In this document: in pieces, positions 34,537 through 43,558 of the stretch
Position numbering within the stretch: the first letter of the stretch is position 1
Layout of the letters: every line of letters starts with the position of its first letter
Source: JAGLOK01 sp023139005
GTDB lineage: Bacteria; Bacillota; Clostridia; Christensenellales; UMGS416
NCBI GenBank assembly: GCA_030637745.1
Contig: DAOWFX010000119.1
Location: 1-48,110, forward strand
Direction: 5' to 3'
Length of the DNA: 48,110 nt
Notes under the pieces: generated by a model
Seen by the model: the letters and a program-made list of their open reading frames with translations, nothing else
The model's database searches: none
What the model was told of the DNA's origin: nothing
Position numbers and translations under genes: made by a program

Positions 34537-36228
34537 TTGGCTACTCGAAAGAAGTATTTGGGTGAAATGTTGCTTGAATCAGGAGCGATTACTCCTGAGC
34601 AACTCAATTTTGCGTTGAAATTGCAAAAACAATCTAAAGACAGACGATTAGGTGATGTCTTAAAAGAATTGGGTTATATCACAGAGCAAAAGCTGATCTC
34701 CGTTCTTGAAAATCAACTCGGTATTCCATTTGTATCTCTTTCTAAAGAAAAAATTGAGCCGGAAATGGCTACACACGTCCCAATAAATATCGCAAGAAGC
34801 CACACTCTTGTTCCTGTTAAGGTTGTAAATGACGTACTTCACGTCGCAATGGAAGATCCGTATAGTTTCCTTGCTATTGATGATGTGCGAATGGTTTCTC
34901 GCATGCAAGTACAGCCATTACTTGCAAAGCCTGAAGATATCATACGTGCTATTGACCAGTTATATGGTAATGAATATGCAGAAAAAGCATTAGAAGACAT
35001 TTCCAGAGAGTATGACTTTGATGAGCTGGTTGCAGATATTGACCAATCAAGTGAAGACGTCGGAAATGCACCCATCGTGCGTCTTGTAAATTCTATTATT
35101 GAAGAAGCAGTCAAGCATGGTGCCAGTGACGTGCATATAGAGCCCCTAGAAAATGATGTTCGAATCAGGACACGTATCGATGGGCGCATGGCAGTCACAC
35201 TCAATGCCCCAAAACACGCACAAAACTCAATCATTGCACGTGTCAAAATTATGGGTAATATGAATATCGCTGAAAAACGTGTGCCACAGGATGGACGTGC
35301 TGAGCTTAGTGTGCTCGGGCACGATGTAGATGCTCGTATTTCAACACTACCTACTGTCCACGGCGAAAAAGCTGTTCTAAGATTGTTGGATCGTTCTTCC
35401 TTCTTGCGTCCGAAGCAAGAATTAGGATTTACAGAGGATAGTCTAAAGCTTTTTGATGAATTACTACTAAACCCACATGGCATTATCCTTATCACTGGGC
35501 CTACAGGGTCAGGTAAATCAACAACATTGTACACCATGCTGTCTGAGCTGAATAAGGAAACAGACAATATTATTACTATAGAAGACCCAGTAGAGTATAT
35601 GATGAAGGGGCTCAACCAAGTACACGTGAATGTCAAAGCAGGTCTTACATTCCCATCTGCACTTCGCTCAATCTTACGTCAAGACCCTGATATTATCATG
35701 ATTGGTGAAATGCGAGATAAGGAAACAGTAGAAATTGCAATCCGTGCTGCAATCACGGGGCACCTTGTATTGTCTACCATTCATACTAATGATTCTGCAT
35801 CAACCATTTCAAGGCTTACCGATATGGGTGTTGAACCATTTATGCTATCTGCATCATTAGTTGGTATTATCGCACAACGTTTAGTGCGTAAAATATGCCC
35901 ATTCTGCAAGAAAGAAGTCAAGCTTAATGCTGTGGAGCTAAGATTTGTTGGTATGGAAAACAGCGTAGGAGACCAAATTTTCTACCACGGCGAAGGGTGT
36001 GCAGCTTGTAGCAACACAGGATACAAGGGTAGAATCGCAGTACATGAAATAATGCTCATCGACCGTACACTTCGTGAAATGATTGCAACAGAAGCAACCG
36101 TTGACACCCTTAGGGACTATGCTTTAAAAAGCGGAATGCATACATTAAAGACAGAATGTACAAGGCTACTAAAAGAAGGAATCACAACCATTGATGAAGT
36201 CTACAAAGTTGCATATTCAGGAGATTAA
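34537..36228 (+). CDS. pilB: Type IV pilus extension ATPase PilB (GspE family)
   Basis: The hexameric motor that powers pilus assembly, 563 residues from the chosen start. An N-terminal GspE/MshEN domain (YLGEMLLESGAITPEQL, then LENQLGIPFVSL) is followed by the RecA-like ATPase: Walker A GPTGSGKST, Asp box RSILRQDPDIIMIGEMRD, His box TGHLVLSTIHTND and a C4 zinc site (CPFC and CAAC near residue 455-490). The start is a TTG at 34537 with GGAG eight bases upstream; ATGs at 34519 and 34531 lie before or on top of that site and would add up to six residues. First gene of the operon; TTGATT-17-TATTAT at 34462-34490 is a possible promoter. Confidence 0.95.
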   Translation: MATRKKYLGEMLLESGAITPEQLNFALKLQKQSKDRRLGDVLKELGYITEQKLISVLENQLGIPFVSLSKEKIEPEMATHVPINIARSHTLVPVKVVNDVLHVAMEDPYSFLAIDDVRMVSRMQVQPLLAKPEDIIRAIDQLYGNEYAEKALEDISREYDFDELVADIDQSSEDVGNAPIVRLVNSIIEEAVKHGASDVHIEPLENDVRIRTRIDGRMAVTLNAPKHAQNSIIARVKIMGNMNIAEKRVPQDGRAELSVLGHDVDARISTLPTVHGEKAVLRLLDRSSFLRPKQELGFTEDSLKLFDELLLNPHGIILITGPTGSGKSTTLYTMLSELNKETDNIITIEDPVEYMMKGLNQVHVNVKAGLTFPSALRSILRQDPDIIMIGEMRDKETVEIAIRAAITGHLVLSTIHTNDSASTISRLTDMGVEPFMLSASLVGIIAQRLVRKICPFCKKEVKLNAVELRFVGMENSVGDQIFYHGEGCAACSNTGYKGRIAVHEIMLIDRTLREMIATEATVDTLRDYALKSGMHTLKTECTRLLKEGITTIDEVYKVAYSGD

Positions 36229-36267
36229 TTTAGTATTGTTATACTAATTAGATATATAAGGAGTATT

Positions 36268-37335
36268 ATGGGGAATAATATGGATATCCATGAATTACTG
36301 AAAAAAAGCGCAGAACTTAAAGCATCAGATCTGCACATAACAGTGGGATTACCACCTATTTCAAGAATTCATGGGCACTTGGAGAAACTTACTGATCAAA
36401 AACTAACGCCTGCAGACACTGAAGGCTTTATTAGGATGCTACTGAACGAAAATCAATTCAGCCATCTTGAGCAAAAAGGTGAAATCGATTTTTCAGTATC
36501 CGTGTTTGGCATGTATCGATATCGTGTCAATGCATATAAGCAAAGAAACTCTTATGCTGCCGCCATGCGTTTGGTGGAAAGTAATATCAAGAGTTTCGAG
36601 CAACTGGGACTACCTTCTACAATCTCTGATTTTTGCAACAAAACCAGAGGTTTAGTATTGGTAACAGGACCTACCGGTTCGGGTAAGTCTACTACGCTTG
36701 CTGCAATGATTGACCAGATGAACAGAACTAGGGATTGTCATATACTCACTCTTGAAGATCCAATAGAGTATCTCCATCGGCATCAAAAGTCCATTGTTAA
36801 TCAAAGAGAAATCGGCAATGATTCAATGTCCTACTCCAATGCATTACGCTCAGCACTTCGGCAAGATCCAGATATCATCCTCATCGGTGAAATGAGAGAT
36901 CTAGAAACCATTGGTATTGCACTCACTGCAGCAGAGACGGGGCATCTTGTACTGTCTACTTTGCATACCATCGGAGCCGCTAAAACAATTGACCGTATAA
37001 TTGATGTTTTTCCACCACATCAACAACAGCAGATTAGAACACAATTGTCAATGACACTTCAAGGAGTTATATCCCAGCAACTCATTCCAAGAAGTGATCA
37101 AAAGGGGCGAATCGCAGCCATTGAGATTATGATGGCAAGCCCTGCCATCAGAAATCTGATTAGAGAGGGCAAAACACCGCAAATTAACAATGTAATCATG
37201 ACTTCTGCAAGGCTTGGAATGAGAACTATGGATAATTCTATTGCAGAATATTATCAAAAAGGAATAATATCAAAAGACGATACATTATTACATTGTATTG
37301 ACCTTGAGTACATAAAGAGATTACTTCATTTCTAA
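36268..37335 (+). CDS. pilT: Type IV pilus retraction ATPase PilT
   Basis: A 355-residue hexameric ATPase that depolymerises the pilus and so drives twitching. The N-terminal PAS-like part (SDLHITVGLPPISRIHG) and the RecA-like part with Walker A GPTGSGKSTT, Asp box RSALRQDPDIILIGEMRD, His box TGHLVLSTLHT and the PilT signature AAIEIMMASPAIRNLIREGK are all present; the zinc site of PilB is absent, as expected. Both an extension and a retraction motor are thus encoded, which predicts dynamic pili. AAGGAG lies four bases before the ATG. Confidence 0.97.
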   Translation: MGNNMDIHELLKKSAELKASDLHITVGLPPISRIHGHLEKLTDQKLTPADTEGFIRMLLNENQFSHLEQKGEIDFSVSVFGMYRYRVNAYKQRNSYAAAMRLVESNIKSFEQLGLPSTISDFCNKTRGLVLVTGPTGSGKSTTLAAMIDQMNRTRDCHILTLEDPIEYLHRHQKSIVNQREIGNDSMSYSNALRSALRQDPDIILIGEMRDLETIGIALTAAETGHLVLSTLHTIGAAKTIDRIIDVFPPHQQQQIRTQLSMTLQGVISQQLIPRSDQKGRIAAIEIMMASPAIRNLIREGKTPQINNVIMTSARLGMRTMDNSIAEYYQKGIISKDDTLLHCIDLEYIKRLLHF

Positions 37336-37361
37336 CACGATGATTTCTTAGGAGAAAGATT

Positions 37362-38567
37362 ATGCCAAAGTACGAATATAAAGCATCCAATATATCAGGA
37401 CAAACCATCGAAGGTGTGTATGATGCACAAAACGAGGAATCTGTTCGCTCAATGCTTCGCGAAAAAGCTTTCTATCCAATTCAGATTAGTAGGGTTGTTG
37501 AAGGCATCGGAACAAAGGAAATCAAGCTATTTAACAAAATTCCGATAAAAGTCCTAACAATATTTTGTCAACAATTCGCTGCAATACTAAAAGCCGGTGT
37601 ACCTTTGACAAAAGGACTCAGCATCATGAATAGCCAAACTGATAATAAGTCACTTAGGAGAGTACTAGCAGACGTATACGAGCAAGTACAGATGGGAAAA
37701 TCTTTGTCCTCTGCTTTCCGTAGTCACGATGACAAATTCCCTAATTTGTTTTTCTCAATCCTTGAAGCTGGCGAGATCTCTGGTACGCTTGATAATTCTT
37801 TTGAACGTTTAGGCAACAATTTTGAAAAAGACTACAAACTACAAGGTAAAATCAAAAATGCAATGATGTATCCTGCTGTTGTTAGTGTTGTTGCTGTAGC
37901 AGTAGTATTATATCTACTGGCAGCAGTAGTTCCCACATTTGTTGGCATATTTGAGAGTGCAGGTGCGGATCTTCCGGGCGTTACAAAGGTATTATTGGTT
38001 TTGAGCGGTTTTGTTCAATCCAATTTTATCTTATTGATAGGAATCATTCTTCTTATCATTGTTGCACTGCGTGTATTACTGAAAACTAGGAAGTTTCGTT
38101 TCAACTATGATAAAGGAAAGTTAAGCATGCCCATGCTTGGTAAGCTGAATGCTAAGATCTTAGCTTCAAGGTTTACAAGAACACTATGCACCTTATTCTC
38201 TGCTGGTGTTCCACTGACCAGTTCACTAGAGATAACCTCTCGCGCGCTTTCAAACACCTATGTTGAACAGGGTGTAATGGAAGTCGCCGACAATGTAAAA
38301 GAAGGCAGGATGCTCGCTGACTGCCTCGAAGATCTTGATGTTTTCCCAAGCATGGTGGTACATATGACACGCGTGGGAGAAGAATCAGGTACATTAGAGG
38401 ATATGCTTGAAAAAACTTCCGATTTCTTCACCAGCGAAGCAGATGATGCAGTTACCCGAATGATGGCACTATTGGAGCCTGCAATTATCGTCGTTCTAGG
38501 CGGCATGGTCATGTTTATCGTCATTGCTATCTTGCTTCCCATGTTCCAAATGATGAGCATAATCTAG
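37362..38567 (+). CDS. pilC: Type IV pilus inner-membrane platform protein PilC
   Basis: A 401-residue GspF-family platform protein: two homologous cytoplasmic helical domains, each followed by membrane helices (about residues 165-190, 218-242 and 372-396). Signature blocks are QQFAAILKAGVPLTKGLSIM, LFFSILEAGEISGTLDN and, in the second half, FTRTLCTLFSAGVPLTSSLEIT and MTRVGEESGTLEDML. It links the motors PilB and PilT to the pilin pool. It begins 26 bases after pilT. A 215-base gap with its own promoter follows before the major pilin gene. Confidence 0.96.
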   Translation: MPKYEYKASNISGQTIEGVYDAQNEESVRSMLREKAFYPIQISRVVEGIGTKEIKLFNKIPIKVLTIFCQQFAAILKAGVPLTKGLSIMNSQTDNKSLRRVLADVYEQVQMGKSLSSAFRSHDDKFPNLFFSILEAGEISGTLDNSFERLGNNFEKDYKLQGKIKNAMMYPAVVSVVAVAVVLYLLAAVVPTFVGIFESAGADLPGVTKVLLVLSGFVQSNFILLIGIILLIIVALRVLLKTRKFRFNYDKGKLSMPMLGKLNAKILASRFTRTLCTLFSAGVPLTSSLEITSRALSNTYVEQGVMEVADNVKEGRMLADCLEDLDVFPSMVVHMTRVGEESGTLEDMLEKTSDFFTSEADDAVTRMMALLEPAIIVVLGGMVMFIVIAILLPMFQMMSII

Positions 38568-38682
38568 AAACATTCACTAAATTACATATTTAATGTTTGA
38601 ACACAATTATATTGGGTTATATATTCAATATATTAAATTCTTAGTGCAATTGCACAAGAAAGTGTAGGAAATATTACTTTTC

Positions 38683-38752
38683 TCGACAGTATGTGCCGAT
38701 ATATGCTATAATGCACATATGTAAAAAATCAAATATTATTGCATTATAGCAT
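38683..38752 (+). promoter_or_regulatory. pilA promoter embedded in a 13-bp inverted repeat
   Basis: TCGACA (38683-38688), 18-base spacer and an extended -10 box TGCTATAAT with the hexamer at 38707-38712, about 70 bases before pilA. The -10 region ATGCTATAATGCA (38703-38715) is repeated as an exact inverted copy TGCATTATAGCAT at 38740-38752, with a 24-base spacer. A regulator binding both arms would cover the -10 box and the start of the transcript; alternatively the second arm is a mirror -10 on the other strand. Confidence 0.65.
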
Positions 38753-38782
38753 TAATATAAATTAGAAAGCAGGGAGTATATC

Positions 38783-39133
38783 ATGAAGAAAATTAAGAAA
38801 AATAAAAAGGGTTTTACACTCATTGAACTGATTGTAGTTATCGCTATTATTGCTATTCTTGCAGCAGTTGCTGTTCCAAACTATTTATCAGTAAGAGATC
38901 AAGCAGAAACCAACGCAATTTTGGGCGATGCTGCAATTATTGCACAAGCAGTCAACGCACACAATGCATTATCCGACACAGCAGGACGCGTAACAGCACC
39001 ACTATCAACTCTTGCAACATTCACAACAGAATGTACTTATGTACCGATTACAATGGAAGCTGCCGACTTTTTAGCTGCAATAGATATGATAACATACGCA
39101 GCCAACGGCGCTGCAACTGTAGTTACCAGCTAA
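38783..39133 (+). CDS. pilA: Type IV major pilin PilA
   Basis: A 116-residue type IVa-like prepilin. The leader MKKIKKNKKG (10 residues, very basic) ends in Gly10, and the mature protein starts FTLIELIVVIAIIAILAAVAVPNYL, that is Phe1 and Glu5, followed by the usual hydrophobic helix with Pro. The head is short (about 75 residues) and rich in Ala and Thr, with a single Cys, so no disulphide loop. Own promoter upstream and strong terminator (39146-39177) downstream suggest it is transcribed at higher level than the rest of the operon. GGGAG precedes the ATG. Confidence 0.96.
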   Translation: MKKIKKNKKGFTLIELIVVIAIIAILAAVAVPNYLSVRDQAETNAILGDAAIIAQAVNAHNALSDTAGRVTAPLSTLATFTTECTYVPITMEAADFLAAIDMITYAANGAATVVTS

Positions 39134-39145
39134 TAACGACATGAA

Positions 39146-39177
39146 AAGGCATTATTATTTGATAATGCCTTTTTTTT
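39146..39177 (+). terminator. Intrinsic terminator after pilA
   Basis: Perfect 10-bp stem AAGGCATTAT / ATAATGCCTT with a six-base loop and T tract, 13 bases past the pilA stop. It probably lets most pilA transcripts end while some read into pilD and beyond. Confidence 0.9.
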
Positions 39178-39209
39178 GTAATAACTCTCAGAGCAAGGAA
39201 TGATGACTC

Positions 39210-40043
39210 ATGGAACCTATATTTTTGATTATAACATTTATACTTGGACTCATGGTTGGTTCATTCTTAAATGTATGCATTTACAGGATTCCTACGGGTC
39301 TTTCTATCGTTATTCCCCCATCAAGGTGCAGCTCATGCAACACACAGCTTAAGCCATTGGATCTTGTGCCGATCTTCAGTTGGCTATTCCTTCTGGGAAA
39401 GTGCAGGCACTGCAAAGTGAAGATATCTATACGCTATCTGTTAGTAGAGCTACTAACAGGTGGTTTGTATGTATTAGTATATTGTATGGTGGGATTAAGT
39501 TTATATCTAATTCCAGCACTTATTTTGACATCTTTGTTGATAGCTATCACTTTTATTGATATTGACACACAGACCATCCCCAATGGGTTGGTAATTTTTG
39601 GTCTTATTTGTGCATTAATATGTGTATTTACAGCAATAGCTCCCGCCGCAAATGATGGCTATTGGTACAATGCATTGGACGCCCTCTATGGTGCACTTGT
39701 GGGATTTGCTCCATTATTTATTGTCAATGTTGTTGCAAAACTAATATTAAAGCGTGATGGCATGGGCGGTGGAGACATGAAGCTCATGATTGTTGTTGGT
39801 CTTTTTCTTGGATTACAGCAAACAATCATTGCACTAATACTTGCAATATATATGGGAGGTATCGTAGGTGCTATCATTCTCCTTGTTTCAAGATACAAGT
39901 CAAGAAAAGATACAGAGAATGATAACGAGGACAAGAAACCGGGGCATTATATGCCATTCGGGCCATTTCTTGCATTAGGCAGTTTTATTTCAATGCTATT
40001 TGGTGCAGGTATCTTACAATGGTATATCAATCTATTGTCATAA
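39210..40043 (+). CDS. pilD: Prepilin peptidase PilD
   Basis: A 277-residue bifunctional membrane aspartic peptidase and N-methyltransferase that cuts prepilin leaders and methylates the new N-terminus. Start block GLMVGSFLNVCIYRIPTGLS, cytoplasmic zinc site CSSC...CRHC (two CxxC), and the two catalytic Asp, one in TFIDIDTQTIPN and one in GMGGGDMKLM. About seven membrane helices. An acidic-charged loop (KSRKDTENDNEDKK) lies before the last helix. It acts on PilA and on the minor prepilins encoded next to it. Confidence 0.96.
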   Translation: MEPIFLIITFILGLMVGSFLNVCIYRIPTGLSIVIPPSRCSSCNTQLKPLDLVPIFSWLFLLGKCRHCKVKISIRYLLVELLTGGLYVLVYCMVGLSLYLIPALILTSLLIAITFIDIDTQTIPNGLVIFGLICALICVFTAIAPAANDGYWYNALDALYGALVGFAPLFIVNVVAKLILKRDGMGGGDMKLMIVVGLFLGLQQTIIALILAIYMGGIVGAIILLVSRYKSRKDTENDNEDKKPGHYMPFGPFLALGSFISMLFGAGILQWYINLLS

Positions 40044-40059
40044 TGATTTGGGTGATTAT

Positions 40060-40905
40060 ATGAAAGACAATAAAACATTACATCGATTTTTTAATCTGAT
40101 TAGAAAATCTCAAAACAATAAAGGGTTTTCATTATTGGAGATTCTAATTAGTGTTACCATTTTGTCGATTATTATCACGCCACTTCTTGCAGTATTTACA
40201 TCGTCTTTTCAAACGACGATGTTATCCCAAGATATTTTGGATGGCACCTATATATCACAAAATACATATGAAGAGCTTCTTGCAAAAGACTATAGAGAGT
40301 TGCTCAGCACAACAACACAAAAGCAAGCATTCGATAGTGATGGTAATGGATCAGATGATTGTAATGTTCAGGTAACCATATACCCCGATGGCGTGTACTC
40401 GACATTAACCTCTGAGGAGAATCCAACATATTTACATATAAACATTATAGGAAGTGAGATCATCCTATTTGGCGACAGTGGCACAAGTGATGTCCCGAAT
40501 AAAGGAACACAGATTACAACACTTGACAACATTGTTGTTACAAATTCATCAACATCAGATATCGTACAGGTTCAAGTCGGTAGTAATGATGCTATGAGTT
40601 TCCAAAAAAAATATATCACTTGTCCTATTGTTATCATTGTAAATTTACATGAAAAGTCCGCAAACACACAAGATGTCACACTAACTTTATCCGGGAGTAC
40701 AAGTGACATTGTTATTGTAGAGTATGCAAGAAGCAAAAATTATGATGAATTGATATGTGCACAACTCATCGATGACAATATTTACTATGGTATCAATGAT
40801 TTTTCAACAACACTAATTCACGCATATGTCAGAGTATTTGACATTGATGACAGCAATAAGCTTTTTGGTTTTATCGAAGGCTCATTTGAAACTGAATTAT
40901 CTTAG
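40060..40905 (+). CDS. Minor prepilin, PilV/GspI-like
   Basis: A 281-residue prepilin-like protein. From the ATG at 40060 the leader is about 25 residues, ending QNNKG, and the mature part starts FSLLEILISVTILSIIITPLL with Glu5. The head of about 220 residues is acidic and beta-rich (VQVTIYPDG, IVVTNSSTSDIVQVQ). Larger than the usual minor pilin, which may indicate a surface-exposed domain. An in-frame extension upstream overlaps pilD and was not used; GGGTG lies before the chosen start. First of four minor pilin-like genes. Confidence 0.85.
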   Translation: MKDNKTLHRFFNLIRKSQNNKGFSLLEILISVTILSIIITPLLAVFTSSFQTTMLSQDILDGTYISQNTYEELLAKDYRELLSTTTQKQAFDSDGNGSDDCNVQVTIYPDGVYSTLTSEENPTYLHINIIGSEIILFGDSGTSDVPNKGTQITTLDNIVVTNSSTSDIVQVQVGSNDAMSFQKKYITCPIVIIVNLHEKSANTQDVTLTLSGSTSDIVIVEYARSKNYDELICAQLIDDNIYYGINDFSTTLIHAYVRVFDIDDSNKLFGFIEGSFETELS

Positions 40906-40913
40906 GAGCTATT

Positions 40914-41372
40914 ATGATGAAAAATAAATCAGGAATAACATTAGTAGAATTATTAATAGCGATAGCGATATTTGTAACTTTGGTAGGTCTAATGGGTGTC
41001 TTCTTTGCAACTGGACTCAATAGTTACAGAACAAACTCTGAAATGCTTACAAGCCAAGGCAATGTGCGTGCTGTAATGTTTGAATTGTCCAGCAAACTTC
41101 GAGAAGCTTCTATTGATGATATTGAAATCAATGGACAACACTCCTCTATCGATATTGATGGTACGCTCTATGCATTTTCATTGGCGGATTCAACCATAAG
41201 TCGCACACAATCAGAAAACACCGTTGTCATCGCTCGAAATATATCACATTTTAGAGTGGAAGTAGTGAATGAAATCACTATCGTATATAATGTAGAGTCC
41301 ACTAATGATAATATCAACTTGAATTCTTCTGTCACTTTACGAGAATTTGACAGACCCTCTCCTGCAAACTAA
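40914..41372 (+). CDS. Minor prepilin, PilW/GspJ-like
   Basis: A 152-residue prepilin with a seven-residue leader (MMKNKSG) and a mature start ITLVELLIAIAIFVTLVGLMG with Glu5. The head resembles GspJ/PilW members by the helix continuation MLTSQGNVRAVMFELSSKLREAS, a widespread block in the J/W group, followed by strands. AGGAG lies five bases before the ATG. It would join the priming complex at the pilus tip along with the other minor pilins. Confidence 0.85.
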   Translation: MMKNKSGITLVELLIAIAIFVTLVGLMGVFFATGLNSYRTNSEMLTSQGNVRAVMFELSSKLREASIDDIEINGQHSSIDIDGTLYAFSLADSTISRTQSENTVVIARNISHFRVEVVNEITIVYNVESTNDNINLNSSVTLREFDRPSPAN

Positions 41373-41394
41373 CCCTCTGTAAGGAGGTAATAAA

Positions 41395-43461
41395 ATGAAA
41401 AAACTATTTATAAAAAACATCGCAGGCGTGTCTCTGGCTATGGTTTTGATTGTTATGACAATCCTAACAGCTTTAGGTCTTGGTGTCATTTCAACTAGTC
41501 TAGGGAATCTCTCAATATCAGATACCATAGCAGACAGCGAGAAAGCCTATTATTCTGCAGAAGATGCAGCACAAATTGCAATCGCAACCATCAAAGATGA
41601 AGTTTCATACTATTATTCCGTGATGAGAAAAAGCGAAAACTATGCAACATATCTACTAATGTATAATAACTTTTTCAATTATCTTGAAGAACGACTCGCA
41701 GGTGAAGGCTCCATTCTTCAAGAGCCAAACTTCATATCCGATCAATTAGATGATGATATCTCCATTATTTGTACTATGGAGGAGCCTACAACGCAAACAA
41801 GTGGCTATTTGGGAGCTACATTTGAAATAACCTGCGCATCAATAGTCGATGCATCCCCTAGAATTATAAAGGCATCAATAGAAGTTGAAGCAGCACCAAT
41901 TGATTTTCAATACACTACAGCACCCATTCACAGCGATGATATGCTCATTCTCGGTGGCAATGTTGCAATCGATAAAGAATCCAATGAAAACTCAATGATT
42001 GTATATGGTACTGCACGTATCGGAGGAGACATCTTAGATACTGATGCATTTTCAACTACTGGAAGTGCAAGTATCAATGATTATTCAGTAGAAGATGATT
42101 TGACATGGAAGCTTTATTATGACCAATTTGACACCTCAGTTATTGATCCTGTAATGCCTCCTGTAATTAATCTCTCAGGTGGTATTGCGCAGTATCTGGT
42201 CTCAAATAACTATGATTTTTTTGAAGATACTACCATTGTATCCAATGTTGTAACCAAAAACATCTATTGTGATGGGGATATCACATTCCTGAATGTAGAT
42301 GTCATCAACTCAAACGTGTATGCAACAGGTAATATAACTATAATTGATGAAGACAGTGCATTTCGCAATTATGAGATATATGGTACAAACATCTATGCAG
42401 GCGGCGACCTATATGTCGAAGTTGCAGATATTATAAACAATTTAAACAACAGAAGGTTGTACTATGCAGGTGGTGATATGATCCTTAAAATAGGAAAACA
42501 GGTAGATAAAAAGGATGGATCAATCGCTTACGGCAGCTTCACAGCAGGCGGAAATATATTTATATCATCTCTAACAGAAAACGACAATGATTCTATCGTT
42601 GAGTCGCAGTTCCTTGCAAACGGCAACATCACAACTGGTACGCCAGGTGGCCCTGTTGATCCTACAATAGAGAATATTGCTACCTCAACATTTGAAACAA
42701 TCAATGGTGATATTACTTTGCATACAGCTTATATGCACAGTTCATCAAAGGTACATAGCGGAAGAAATGTTATTTTAGCAAATAAGGGCGTTTCCGATTC
42801 TGAAGTTTATGCTGACGGATGGATGCATTTTGACGGTAGTTCATTTTATAATTTTGACGATGATGCATATGTATCTAACAATGTGAAATATTGTGCACAA
42901 GGAGATCTCACTATTGAGCATGCAAACTTTGATAATTGCTATTTTTACACAGGAAATGATTTGAGAATCACAATGACTTCAGGCAACTCCATCGTAGATA
43001 GTATTATGTACGCAGAGCATGACGTCATATATTCCAATGATTGGTTTGGATTTATGGATACCATGGTCAATACGCTTGTATACAATAATGGAGATTTCTA
43101 TTTCAGTGGTCGCGGTATTGATCTATCATTCTTAGGACCCAGCTTTACAAAGCCTGCAGGTATGCAGATTATGAGTCTTGGTAACATCTATTCTTATGAA
43201 GAAGATGATGATGACACATCCGGCTATTGGGGACTGTTTTCAAACTCAGAACTTGACGTTTTAAAGTTTGGTGACTATGGCACGTCAGACTTTATGGATG
43301 TTTCTGTAATAAAAAACAATATTGGATATCCTGATGAAGCACTCGGAATTCTAGCGGGTTCATTGCATGATGCAGGTTTTGAACATTATCTAGAGGAACC
43401 CATCATCAAACTCCCTCTATATACTGAAGTTTTCAAAAATGAAACGATTACTGAAAACTAG
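41395..43461 (+). CDS. Giant PilX/GspK-like minor pilin with beta-helix-like passenger, copy 1
   Basis: A 688-residue protein. Residues 1-40 form a prepilin-like helix after a short basic leader (MKKLFIKNIAG, then VSLAMVLIVMTILTALGLGV); position 5 is Met, not Glu, as in the tip proteins PilX and GspK. The helix continues as SDTIADSEKAYYSAEDAAQIA, the PilX/GspK N-terminal block. From about residue 220 a repeat with the pattern Y-A-x-G-[DN]-[IL]-x-[IV] recurs at least eight times (VYATGNITI, IYAGGDLYV, YYAGGDMIL, FTAGGNIFI and others), each about 20-45 residues apart, consistent with a right-handed beta-helix. The C-terminus has a short acidic stretch. Probably a pilus-tip adhesin or initiator. 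Confidence 0.8.
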   Translation: MKKLFIKNIAGVSLAMVLIVMTILTALGLGVISTSLGNLSISDTIADSEKAYYSAEDAAQIAIATIKDEVSYYYSVMRKSENYATYLLMYNNFFNYLEERLAGEGSILQEPNFISDQLDDDISIICTMEEPTTQTSGYLGATFEITCASIVDASPRIIKASIEVEAAPIDFQYTTAPIHSDDMLILGGNVAIDKESNENSMIVYGTARIGGDILDTDAFSTTGSASINDYSVEDDLTWKLYYDQFDTSVIDPVMPPVINLSGGIAQYLVSNNYDFFEDTTIVSNVVTKNIYCDGDITFLNVDVINSNVYATGNITIIDEDSAFRNYEIYGTNIYAGGDLYVEVADIINNLNNRRLYYAGGDMILKIGKQVDKKDGSIAYGSFTAGGNIFISSLTENDNDSIVESQFLANGNITTGTPGGPVDPTIENIATSTFETINGDITLHTAYMHSSSKVHSGRNVILANKGVSDSEVYADGWMHFDGSSFYNFDDDAYVSNNVKYCAQGDLTIEHANFDNCYFYTGNDLRITMTSGNSIVDSIMYAEHDVIYSNDWFGFMDTMVNTLVYNNGDFYFSGRGIDLSFLGPSFTKPAGMQIMSLGNIYSYEEDDDDTSGYWGLFSNSELDVLKFGDYGTSDFMDVSVIKNNIGYPDEALGILAGSLHDAGFEHYLEEPIIKLPLYTEVFKNETITEN

Positions 43462-43558
43462 CCTATCGTTAATTGACAATTCCTCATTTTTTGATTAAAA
43501 TTATAGTGAGATGGGTATGTATATAGTAGATATTCTATAACAATTGGATAGTGAGCAA

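Noticed and set aside
40000..40059. Upstream extension of the first minor pilin gene into pilD.
   Set aside because: It would put a 45-residue leader with an extra hydrophilic part before the prepilin cleavage site; the ATG at 40060 gives a more plausible leader.
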